In this document: positions 1-5,179 of the stretch, in pieces
Layout: each line of letters opens with the position of its first letter
Position numbering within the stretch: position 1 is the first letter of the stretch
Assembly (NCBI GenBank): GCA_050292445.1
Contig: JBNKLQ010000118.1
Span: 1-17,631, forward strand
Source of the DNA: Leptofilum sp050292445
GTDB taxonomy: Bacteria; Chloroflexota; Anaerolineae; Promineifilales; Promineifilaceae
Length of the DNA stretch: 17,631 nt
Reading direction: 5' to 3'
The notes under the pieces: model-generated
Told to the model about the DNA's origin: nothing
Database searches by the model: none
The model's input: only the letters and a program-made list of their open reading frames with translations
Position numbers and translations under genes: made by a program

Positions 1-87
1 TGAAGGGCAAGTGAGCAAAGGAAATGCCGAGGGCAGTGTGGAGTCATAACACCTCCGTCTGTAGAGCAATGAAATTTACCCCTTTCA

Positions 88-116
88 GGTTACTGTACAA
101 AGAGGAACCAGTAACC
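88..116. repeat. Inverted repeat GGTTACTG/CAGTAACC at the end of the YhfC-like gene
   Basis: Perfect 8-base arms (88-95 and 109-116) are separated by 13 bases. The right arm, read on the minus strand, contributes codons just before the stop, and the left arm contributes the terminal CAG TAA. The same CAGTAA/TTACTG words build the larger dyads at 412-487 and 8243-8318, so this may be a degenerate member of one intergenic repeat family. It lies exactly where the YhfC-like protein breaks off. Confidence 0.45.
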
Positions 117-395
117 CAGGACGCGCGCCAGCGTCTCACTGAACCCGGCAGAGAGTCCCAGGATAACGGCCGTACGCCACAAATTGGGTGCATCCGGACC
201 TATCGAACCAATCACGCCCAAATCACCCAGCCAGTTGTTGAGGGGAATGTGGTAGATCTGCGATCCAATAAAGGTGACGATGCCCACGCAAAACAGCAGC
301 CACGGCACCCGGTAGCGCCGCCGCAGCCAGATGGCCAGCCCCAGCGGGATAAGAATCATGAGAAGCACTGCGATTGTGAAGAGAAAAATGGTCAT
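90..395 (-). CDS. YhfC-like membrane protein, C-terminally truncated
   Basis: A 101-residue hydrophobic protein of unknown function. Residues 1-22 and about 31-52 form membrane segments, and residues 73-100 contain the motif GLSAGFSETLARVLGYWFL. That motif resembles the AG-x-x-E-x-x-R-Y region of the YhfC/DUF2324 family, putative intramembrane proteases. Family members usually run to about 250 residues with a downstream GHGG-type motif; here a TAA follows directly after the conserved helix, and I find no GHGG-like continuation in any frame of the remaining 89 bases. The stop codon lies inside a small inverted repeat (88-116). It follows the ABC ATPase gene on the same strand, separated by a repeat-rich 87-base gap. 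I see no clear ribosome site at the chosen ATG. It may be a fragment, a pseudogene, or a naturally short relative. Family assignment is from memory of motifs only. Confidence 0.5.
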   Translation of the reverse strand: MTIFLFTIAVLLMILIPLGLAIWLRRRYRVPWLLFCVGIVTFIGSQIYHIPLNNWLGDLGVIGSIGPDAPNLWRTAVILGLSAGFSETLARVLGYWFLFVQ

Positions 396-411
396 TTCTT
401 GCTGTCCAATT

Positions 412-487
412 TTAGTAATCAGTGTTCAGTAGGTCAGTATTCAGTTTACTGTTCACTGACTTACTGATTACTGACCTACTGGTTACT
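412..487. repeat. CAGTAA/TTACTG-rich intergenic dyad
   Basis: A low-complexity stretch built from variants of the words CAGTAATCAGT, CAGTAGGTCAGTA and their complements. The best perfect stem is CAGTAGGTCAGTA (427-439) with TACTGACCTACTG (469-481), 13 bases per arm around a 29-base loop; outer arms AGTAATCAGT (414-423) and ACTGGTTACT (478-487) pair with one mismatch. The element fills the gap between the ABC ATPase and the YhfC-like gene. Its edge supplies the last codon and TAA stop of the ATPase gene (483-485). A related element lies upstream of galE. Confidence 0.75.
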
Positions 488-1418
488 GAGAGCTGATCGA
501 GAGGAAGATTTCTTCCAGCGACGGCCGTAGCCATTCAAACTTGTTTAGCTGGACGTGGTTTTCCACAACCAGCGGCAGCAGCGCCTCTTGCGCGGCAGCC
601 ACATCATAGACGTGCAGGTGCAGACGGCCGTTTTCATGGTCAATCTGCCGCACCCAGGCTTGGTTTTGCAGGATGGGGACGAGGTGGGAAACGGCCGTGG
701 GCGAACCGGGGGCCACTTCCAGCAACACGCTGTCCGTGGCGTAACGGTCCATCAGTTCATCCCGGTCCGCCACCAGCACCAATTCGCCTTCGTGGATGAT
801 GCCAATCGTGTCACACACCCGCTCCACATCGGCCAAAATGTGGCTGGAGAGGAAGATGGTGACGTGGCCACGCAAACTGCCCAGCAAGGCCAGCAGCTCA
901 TGCCGCCCGGCTGGGTCCAGCGCGCTGGTTGGTTCGTCCAGAAAAAGCACTGGCGGCTCGTGCAGCAGCGCCTGAGCAATGCCCATGCGCTGCATCATGC
1001 CGCCAGAAAAGCCGCGAATCGGCCGTTTGGCGGCGTCCGTCAGTTTCACCAGCGTCAGCATTTCGTCGATACGCCGCTTACGGGTCACTTTGTCCATTTG
1101 AAACAGCTTGCCCACGTAATCCAGATATTCCAGCGGCGTCATCCAGCCGTAAAAGGCTGGTTCCTGCGGCAGGTAGCCAAAACGAGAGCGGGCCGTGCTA
1201 TCGGCAGTGGTGGTTTCTACACCAGCCACCCAGGCGGTGCCGCTGCTGGGCTGTGCCAGCCCGGTGAGCAGGCGGATGGTCGTGGTTTTGCCTGCGCCGT
1301 TGCGTCCTAAAAAGCCAAAAATCGAGCCTCGGGCCACGGTTAAATCCAGCGACTTCAGCGCCTGGATGTCACCGTATTGCTTGCCCAATCCCTGGCAGCG
1401 AATGGCAATCTCGTTCAT
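483..1418 (-). CDS. ABC transporter ATP-binding protein (YxlF/CcmA-like, ABC-2 type)
   Basis: ATPase subunit of an ABC-2-type exporter, 311 residues, acting at the cytoplasmic face of the membrane. All nucleotide-binding motifs are visible: Walker A GRNGAGKT (38-45), Q-loop Q85 in GYLPQEP, signature FSGGMMQR (137-144), Walker B VLFLDEPTS (157-165) with E162, D-loop SALD (165-168) and switch histidine H193. Residues from about 225 form the extra C-terminal domain usual for drug, bacitracin or Nod-factor type ABC-2 exporters. The ATG directly abuts the TAA of the PLDc_N gene, so the two are probably translationally coupled. The pair resembles yxlE-yxlF of the Bacillus sigY operon. No permease gene is visible; the next same-strand gene is the YhfC-like fragment. 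The substrate cannot be inferred. The stop codon is supplied by the intergenic repeat at 412-487. Confidence 0.93.
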   Translation of the reverse strand: MNEIAIRCQGLGKQYGDIQALKSLDLTVARGSIFGFLGRNGAGKTTTIRLLTGLAQPSSGTAWVAGVETTTADSTARSRFGYLPQEPAFYGWMTPLEYLDYVGKLFQMDKVTRKRRIDEMLTLVKLTDAAKRPIRGFSGGMMQRMGIAQALLHEPPVLFLDEPTSALDPAGRHELLALLGSLRGHVTIFLSSHILADVERVCDTIGIIHEGELVLVADRDELMDRYATDSVLLEVAPGSPTAVSHLVPILQNQAWVRQIDHENGRLHLHVYDVAAAQEALLPLVVENHVQLNKFEWLRPSLEEIFLSISSQ

Positions 1419-1616
1419 TTAAGCTTCATCCCGTCCCAACAGCAGATAAACGATGGGACCAACCAGATTGACAAATAAAATCACCAACACCCAAACCCAT
1501 TTCGGGCCGCGTGTCTGCTCCCGACGCAGCAAATCCGTCAGAGCAAAGATGATTAGAACCAGCTGAATGATCAAAACTGGGATGAGCAGGGGCAGGTATT
1601 CTTTTAAAACTTCCAT
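1419..1616 (-). CDS. PLDc_N-domain small membrane protein (YxlE-like)
   Basis: A 65-residue protein consisting of a single PLD nuclease N-terminal (PLDc_N) domain. There are two membrane segments, about residues 7-28 and 39-60, joined by a short charged turn DLLRREQTRGPKWVW; the second ends in the family pattern VGPIVYLLLGR. Alone, such peptides have no catalytic part. They often accompany ABC-2 ATPase/permease pairs, as yxlE does in Bacillus, and are thought to be membrane accessory or anti-sigma-related factors (inference). It lies 24 bases after the regulator gene and its TAA touches the ATG of the ATPase gene, so the three genes look like one transcript. Confidence 0.85.
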   Translation of the reverse strand: MEVLKEYLPLLIPVLIIQLVLIIFALTDLLRREQTRGPKWVWVLVILFVNLVGPIVYLLLGRDEA

Positions 1617-1635
1617 GTTTGTAACTCCATTTTTT

Positions 1636-1652
1636 ACTTATCACTTTTCACT
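1636..1652. repeat. AGTGAAAAGTGA-type intergenic repeat
   Basis: On the minus strand this reads AGTGAAAAGTGATAAGT, running across the end of the regulator gene and supplying its TGA stop (1641-1643). The same word series, AGTGAGAAGTGA/GTGAAAAGTGA, recurs just before and across the galT start at 3913-3945. Two copies only, so membership in a genome-wide family is inference. Confidence 0.5.
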
Positions 1653-2189
1653 CCCCTCTGAGAGTGGCTGCAAAACAACTGCCAGTTTGCGCAGGGTACG
1701 GCCGTTACCCGGTTTATTGTTTAGCAGCTTCATAACGGCCGTATTCAGTTCCTGTTGAAAAGTATCTAATTCGGCCGTGGTGGCATAAAAGGTCGCTTCC
1801 GTGTAGCCGGTACGGTCGGCCAGCATATCGATGGGTGCATTTTTGGTGACGTATTCGGCATAATCTTGCACTAGGGTAAGCGCATACGTTGTAAAAAAGC
1901 GAATGTGATCGTCTACCGACAAATCTTTCATATCTTCCGGTCCCAACCGGGCTGGCTGATCCAGGCGATACGTTTTTTCCTGAATGCCGTTCACCAGCCT
2001 GGTTTCGTCCACCACAATCAAGTTATGTTCCAGCAGCAGCTTCAAATGCCGGTAAATCGACGATTTTGGCGTGTCGGGCAGCCGATCCGAAATCTCTTGG
2101 GTGGTTACTGTATCTGTGCCAATGGCCCGCAAAATTTGAAAACGAACCGGGTGAATAACAAGTTCAATTTTCCGCAAAACAGTCTCCAT
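1641..2189 (-). CDS. Winged-helix (ArsR-like, HTH_20) transcriptional regulator
   Basis: A 182-residue DNA-binding protein. Residues 10-75 form an ArsR/HTH_20-type winged helix: HPVRFQILRAI is helix 1-2, TTQEISDRLPDTPKSSIYRHLKLLLEHNLI is the helix-turn-helix and the following EKTYRL strand the wing. Residues 80-182 are a mostly helical domain of the kind that serves for dimerisation or ligand sensing in this group; no metal-binding cysteine cluster is present, so it is not a classic metal sensor. It is the first gene of the unit with the PLDc_N peptide and the ABC ATPase, which makes a local regulator likely. A promoter with 17-base spacing lies 27 bases upstream. The start has no Shine-Dalgarno sequence in a predicted leader of about 20 bases. 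Its stop codon sits in an AGTGAAAAGTGA repeat. Confidence 0.85.
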   Translation of the reverse strand: METVLRKIELVIHPVRFQILRAIGTDTVTTQEISDRLPDTPKSSIYRHLKLLLEHNLIVVDETRLVNGIQEKTYRLDQPARLGPEDMKDLSVDDHIRFFTTYALTLVQDYAEYVTKNAPIDMLADRTGYTEATFYATTAELDTFQQELNTAVMKLLNNKPGNGRTLRKLAVVLQPLSEGSEK

Positions 2190-2215
2190 TATTAAAATTG
2201 ATAATGTTGCCAGAT

Positions 2216-2244
2216 ATGATAATCGACAAGCTGTTCGTTGTCAA
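2216..2244 (-). promoter_or_regulatory. Sigma-70-type promoter of the winged-helix regulator unit
   Basis: On the minus strand TTGACA (2239-2244) and TATCAT (2216-2221) are separated by exactly 17 bases, a full consensus -35 and a one-mismatch -10. The expected start is near 2209, giving a leader of about 20 bases before the ATG at 2189. Imperfect dyads overlap it (CGACAAGC near 2224 with GCAAGTCG near 2252), a plausible place for autoregulation. Confidence 0.7.
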
Positions 2245-2267
2245 GCAAGTCGATTTTGCCTGGCAAG

Positions 2268-2324
2268 ATTGGACCAATTTTTCTCTGGCAAAAACCTCGA
2301 AGATATTACAAATTGGTCCAATTT
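2268..2324. promoter_or_regulatory. Paired ATTGGWCCAAT palindromes upstream of the orphan kinase-like gene
   Basis: Two 11-base palindromes, ATTGGACCAAT (2268-2278) and ATTGGTCCAAT (2312-2322), lie 44 bases apart centre to centre, close to four helical turns. Being reverse complements they can also pair as one long stem with the flanking A/T bases. They lie 49-105 bases ahead of the ATG at 2373 and about 80 bases upstream of the divergent regulator gene, so they could be operators for either. A related sequence, GATTGGTCTAATATCTGGCA, follows the same gene at about 3838, which argues alternatively for a dispersed repeat. Confidence 0.5.
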
Positions 2325-2372
2325 CTTCACTTTGCACAGGTTATTTTGGCGTTTTTCGCGTAAACTAGAGGC

Positions 2373-3827
2373 ATGACGAAAAAACGCCAGTTTGCTATTG
2401 TGGGCATTCCCCTTAGCCGTCCCGAAATTGTTGATTTTCTCACCCCGCCCCAGCCAGAAGCACATGGCAGCCAGATAACCATCGTGGGGCAACGGCCGTC
2501 TGCCACGGCAGAAGCAAACTGGATTAAACATTTAGGGGAAACGGCCGTTCCCACAATCACCGATTTGCTACACATTGATGATCCCCAGGGCCATCTTATA
2601 GAAAGGGCAACCGACCGGCTGGTGCCTGTTGAATTCCTGGCCGAACCCAATTTTCTCACCCGCGACCTGGGCGGCTGGGTGGCCAACTATTTCGGCGTAA
2701 TCGGGTATGAGCCGCCATTGGCCAACGGCGATCCGCTGCTAAATCGGGCCGAGATTTTACAGGATTATGGCGACCGGATTCGCTTTTTTGGTGCAGATGA
2801 ACAACAGGTGGTTAATCGACTGGAAGAAGAAACGGGATTAGCGAAAACGGCCGTTGCCCACTCCTTTTGCCACCTGCACGCCATCCGCCAGCAAAAATTG
2901 GAGTCTACCCCCACCCTGGCCACGCGCATGGCTTACATCGACCAACTTTATGCCGAAATTGCTGAAGGACGCCGTTTTGCTACCGATCACCAACCACCCA
3001 TTCCCCACCACATTTTGCTGGATGATCTGATGGGCCAAATGGTGGCGCTAGAGCTGCAAAGACGAACGGCCGTTGCCAATCAAAACCACGCCGTAAGCGA
3101 CCAAATCGCCGCCTGGCAAGAAGCGCACCGGCAGGCCACCGGCCTCCAGCTTTTGCTTAAGGGCGAATACATTGTGGGACGGCACCGCCGCAGCACCATC
3201 CTCATTGCCCCGGAACTGGGCGTGGTGGTCAAACAGCCTGCGCCGGAACCATTTCATGAAATTGAGCTGGGGGCTAAAACGGTAAACGGCCGTCCCGAAA
3301 ATTGGCCGTATTTAACTGAAGATGGCGCGCTGGTAACCGCGAGAGGTCGCTTGCGGCTGATTTTGGAAGAAAATCTGGTGCCGCGCATCAGCCGCGCCTT
3401 CCATTACAACACCGAATTTTCCTCGCTGCTGGGACTGACACTAGAAACATTCATCCAGGGCGATACCGTTTTGGAAACTGTGTGGCGTGACGCCGCTCAG
3501 CTTACGCCCAAGCTATACGAAGAAATTGTGCTGCACCAGCTCGTGTGCGAGCAGCTCGGCATCGAAAATGGGGATTGGCACGCGGCAAACTTTATTGTGC
3601 GCCAGCCGGATAAAGCCATTGTCCATGTCGATTGGGGGGCAGCCCGTCCCTTGCGCCCAGATGAACTGACACCTGAACAGCGGCAAGCACGGCTAACCCA
3701 GGTACGCAATATTGCCTTTTCCTTTAAACATCCCCCGCTGGTGGCCCAGGTAGAGCAGTTGCATGATGAATTGACGCAAGATAACGGCCGTATGGCGGCC
3801 TTGCAAATGCGAGCAAAAACGATGTAG
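2373..3827 (+). CDS. Uncharacterised protein with APH/protein-kinase-like C-terminal domain
   Basis: A 484-residue soluble protein that I do not recognise as a named family. The C-terminal third carries a phosphotransferase-like motif pair: GDWHAANFIV (400-409), comparable to the catalytic loop HGDxHxxN of aminoglycoside/choline kinases and ABC1 kinases, and VHVDWGAARP (417-426), comparable to the metal-binding D-F/W-G loop. K287 in LGVVVKQPAPE could be the ATP-binding lysine after a strand-turn-strand region (264-290). The N-terminal 250 residues show no domain I know; they contain ITIVGQRP and a helical part with EEETGLAK. A small-molecule or protein kinase is therefore an inference from two motifs. 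The ATG follows a weak AGAGG only one base away; a TAAACT at 2361-2366 would fit a leaderless transcript. The gene stands alone, divergent from the regulator unit and upstream of the galactose cluster. Confidence 0.65.
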   Translation: MTKKRQFAIVGIPLSRPEIVDFLTPPQPEAHGSQITIVGQRPSATAEANWIKHLGETAVPTITDLLHIDDPQGHLIERATDRLVPVEFLAEPNFLTRDLGGWVANYFGVIGYEPPLANGDPLLNRAEILQDYGDRIRFFGADEQQVVNRLEEETGLAKTAVAHSFCHLHAIRQQKLESTPTLATRMAYIDQLYAEIAEGRRFATDHQPPIPHHILLDDLMGQMVALELQRRTAVANQNHAVSDQIAAWQEAHRQATGLQLLLKGEYIVGRHRRSTILIAPELGVVVKQPAPEPFHEIELGAKTVNGRPENWPYLTEDGALVTARGRLRLILEENLVPRISRAFHYNTEFSSLLGLTLETFIQGDTVLETVWRDAAQLTPKLYEEIVLHQLVCEQLGIENGDWHAANFIVRQPDKAIVHVDWGAARPLRPDELTPEQRQARLTQVRNIAFSFKHPPLVAQVEQLHDELTQDNGRMAALQMRAKTM

Positions 3828-3890
3828 GGACGAAGCGATTGGTCTAATATCTGGCACAACTTTCAGATTTATCCCCCAATCGCCTCGTCC
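3828..3890. repeat. Intergenic inverted repeat (possible terminator or dispersed element)
   Basis: Arms GGACGAAGCGATTGG (3828-3842) and CCAATCGCCTCGTCC (3876-3890) pair over 15 bases with one mismatch around a 33-base loop. It starts immediately after the kinase-like gene stop. No T-run follows (AATTCTTTGC), so it is not a standard intrinsic terminator. The left half continues as ATTGGTCTAATATCTGGCA, similar to the ATTGGACCAAT and TCTGGCA words upstream of the gene at 2268-2289. Confidence 0.6.
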
Positions 3891-3912
3891 AATTCTTTGC
3901 ATAAAATTGTCC

Positions 3913-3945
3913 AGTAAAAAGTGAGAAGTGAAACGTGAAAAGTGA
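3913..3945. repeat. AGTGAAAAGTGA-type repeat overlapping the galT start
   Basis: A/G-rich tandem variants of AGTGAGAAGTGA and GTGAAAAGTGA. The GTG start codon of galT (3935-3937) and its next codons are part of this element. Related to the copy at 1636-1652. Confidence 0.5.
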
Positions 3946-5044
3946 ATTTGATCCAACTGAGCATCCCCACCGACGTTTTAACCCGCTGATTGATCGCTGG
4001 GTCCAGGTATCACCACACCGCATGAAACGGCCGTGGCAAGGCCAGGTAGAAAAAGCGCCGCCAGACAGCCGTCCGACGCATGATCCAAACTGCTATTTAT
4101 GCCCCGGAAACGGCCGTGCCAGCGGCGAAACCAATCCCAACTATACCGACACCTACGTCTTCCCCAACGATTTTGCCGCTTTGCTCAGTGATGTGCCCTC
4201 CGCTGGCAAACCCGCTCACCCGCTGCTGCAATCCCAAGCAGTGCAGGGCGTCTGCCGGGTAATGTGCTTCTCCCCTCGCCACGATCTCACCCTGCCAGAG
4301 ATGAGCCTGCCAGAAATTCGTAGTGTGGTTGACACCTGGGCCGCGCAAGCCGCCGAACTCGGCCAAACCTACCGCTGGGTGCAAATCTTCGAGAATAAAG
4401 GGGCGATCATGGGCTGCTCCAACCCCCATCCGCATGGCCAAATTTGGGCGCTGGACACCTTGCCCAACGAACCACTGGCTGAGGATAGGGCACAGAAAAA
4501 GTATATGGTGGAAAACGGCCGTCCTCTCCTGATGGATTATGTCAATTTAGAGTTAGAACAGCAAGAGCGCATCGTGGTGCAAAACGAACAGTGGCTGGCC
4601 GTGGTGCCCTACTGGGCCGTCTGGCCCTTTGAACTACTGCTGCTGCCTCGCCGCCATGTTCTGCGCCTACCCGATCTAACCGATAGTGAGCGGGACGCCC
4701 TAGCCGACATCCTCAAAAAAATGCTCACCAAATACGACAATCTTTTTGAAACCTCCTTCCCCTACTCAATGGGCTGGCACGGTGCACCGTTCGCCCCAGC
4801 CAAAACCCCAAGGGTTTCACACAATACGGGTCAAAATCAACAAAACCCAAAACCCTTGGGGTTTGAAGCCAATAAACACTGGCAGCTTCACGCCCACTTC
4901 TACCCACCGCTGCTGCGCTCAGCCACGGTGAAGAAGTTCCTGGTTGGCTACGAAATGCTCGGCGAGGCCCAGCGCGACCTCACGGCCGAACAAGCCGCCG
5001 ACCGCCTGCGCAATTTACCAGACGTGCATTACAAACTGACCTAA
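3935..5044 (+). CDS. galT: Galactose-1-phosphate uridylyltransferase
   Basis: Leloir-pathway enzyme transferring UMP from UDP-glucose to galactose-1-phosphate in the cytoplasm, 369 residues. The family start FDPTEHPHRRFNPL follows the GTG start. Zinc-type ligands C53 and C56 (CYLCPGN), H116 in SPRHDL and H165 are present; the active-site HPHGQ lies at 165-169 with H167 as the uridylylated residue, preceded by NKGAIMGCSNP. The C-terminal HWQLHAHFYPPLLRSATVKK is canonical. Between GWHGAPF (280-286) and HWQLH (315-319) there is an extra low-complexity stretch of about 28 residues, rich in P, K, N and Q, encoded by a palindromic sequence (4803-4864), where other GalT proteins have a few residues. 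The reading frame stays open. The GTG at 3935 is part of an A/G repeat with no clear ribosome site; the next ATG (residue 30) would remove conserved sequence, so GTG is preferred. Confidence 0.93.
   Translation: MKSEFDPTEHPHRRFNPLIDRWVQVSPHRMKRPWQGQVEKAPPDSRPTHDPNCYLCPGNGRASGETNPNYTDTYVFPNDFAALLSDVPSAGKPAHPLLQSQAVQGVCRVMCFSPRHDLTLPEMSLPEIRSVVDTWAAQAAELGQTYRWVQIFENKGAIMGCSNPHPHGQIWALDTLPNEPLAEDRAQKKYMVENGRPLLMDYVNLELEQQERIVVQNEQWLAVVPYWAVWPFELLLLPRRHVLRLPDLTDSERDALADILKKMLTKYDNLFETSFPYSMGWHGAPFAPAKTPRVSHNTGQNQQNPKPLGFEANKHWQLHAHFYPPLLRSATVKKFLVGYEMLGEAQRDLTAEQAADRLRNLPDVHYKLT
4803..4864. repeat. Palindromic element inserted in frame within galT
   Basis: Perfect 15-base inverted arms, AAACCCCAAGGGTTT (4803-4817) and AAACCCTTGGGGTTT (4850-4864), enclose 32 bases that are A-rich and unlike the rest of the gene. 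Each arm is itself nearly palindromic. It encodes the non-conserved insert of GalT between residues about 287 and 314. This is the pattern expected from a small mobile palindrome tolerated in frame, similar in concept to Rickettsia palindromic elements. No second copy exists in this window. Confidence 0.65.
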
Positions 5045-5053
5045 TGACACTGA

Positions 5054-5077
5054 GGTGACTGGTTTGTATCAGTCACC
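5054..5077. repeat. Hairpin after galT
   Basis: GGTGACTG (5054-5061) and CAGTCACC (5070-5077) form a perfect 8-base stem with an 8-base loop, 10 bases after the galT stop. No T-run follows, so it may slow or shorten the message rather than end it. The spacer to the protease gene is otherwise without recognisable signals except the strong ribosome site at 5168. Confidence 0.45.
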
Positions 5078-5179
5078 AATCTCGTTCTGGCTTGGTACAA
5101 CCCGGCGCAAAAATCCCCGTATTTCTTAATGTTGCGTATTTGTCACCCTTTGCAAACCCTGGAAACCAAGGAGGTTCTG

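Noticed and set aside
24..467. Plus-strand open frame of 147 codons
   Set aside because: It runs antisense to the YhfC-like gene and the repeat, has no domain-like composition, and lacks a ribosome site; the minus strand carries the membrane-protein pattern.
412..487. CRISPR array
   Set aside because: The repeated words are short, overlapping and in both orientations, without equal-length repeats and spacers; no cas genes are nearby.
555..1310. Plus-strand open frame of 251 codons
   Set aside because: Fully antisense to the ABC ATPase, whose motifs are complete; composition (Q, H, R rich) is typical of a mirror frame.
4803..4864. Frameshift or pseudogenisation of galT
   Set aside because: The frame is open through the palindrome and conserved sequence resumes at once in the same frame.
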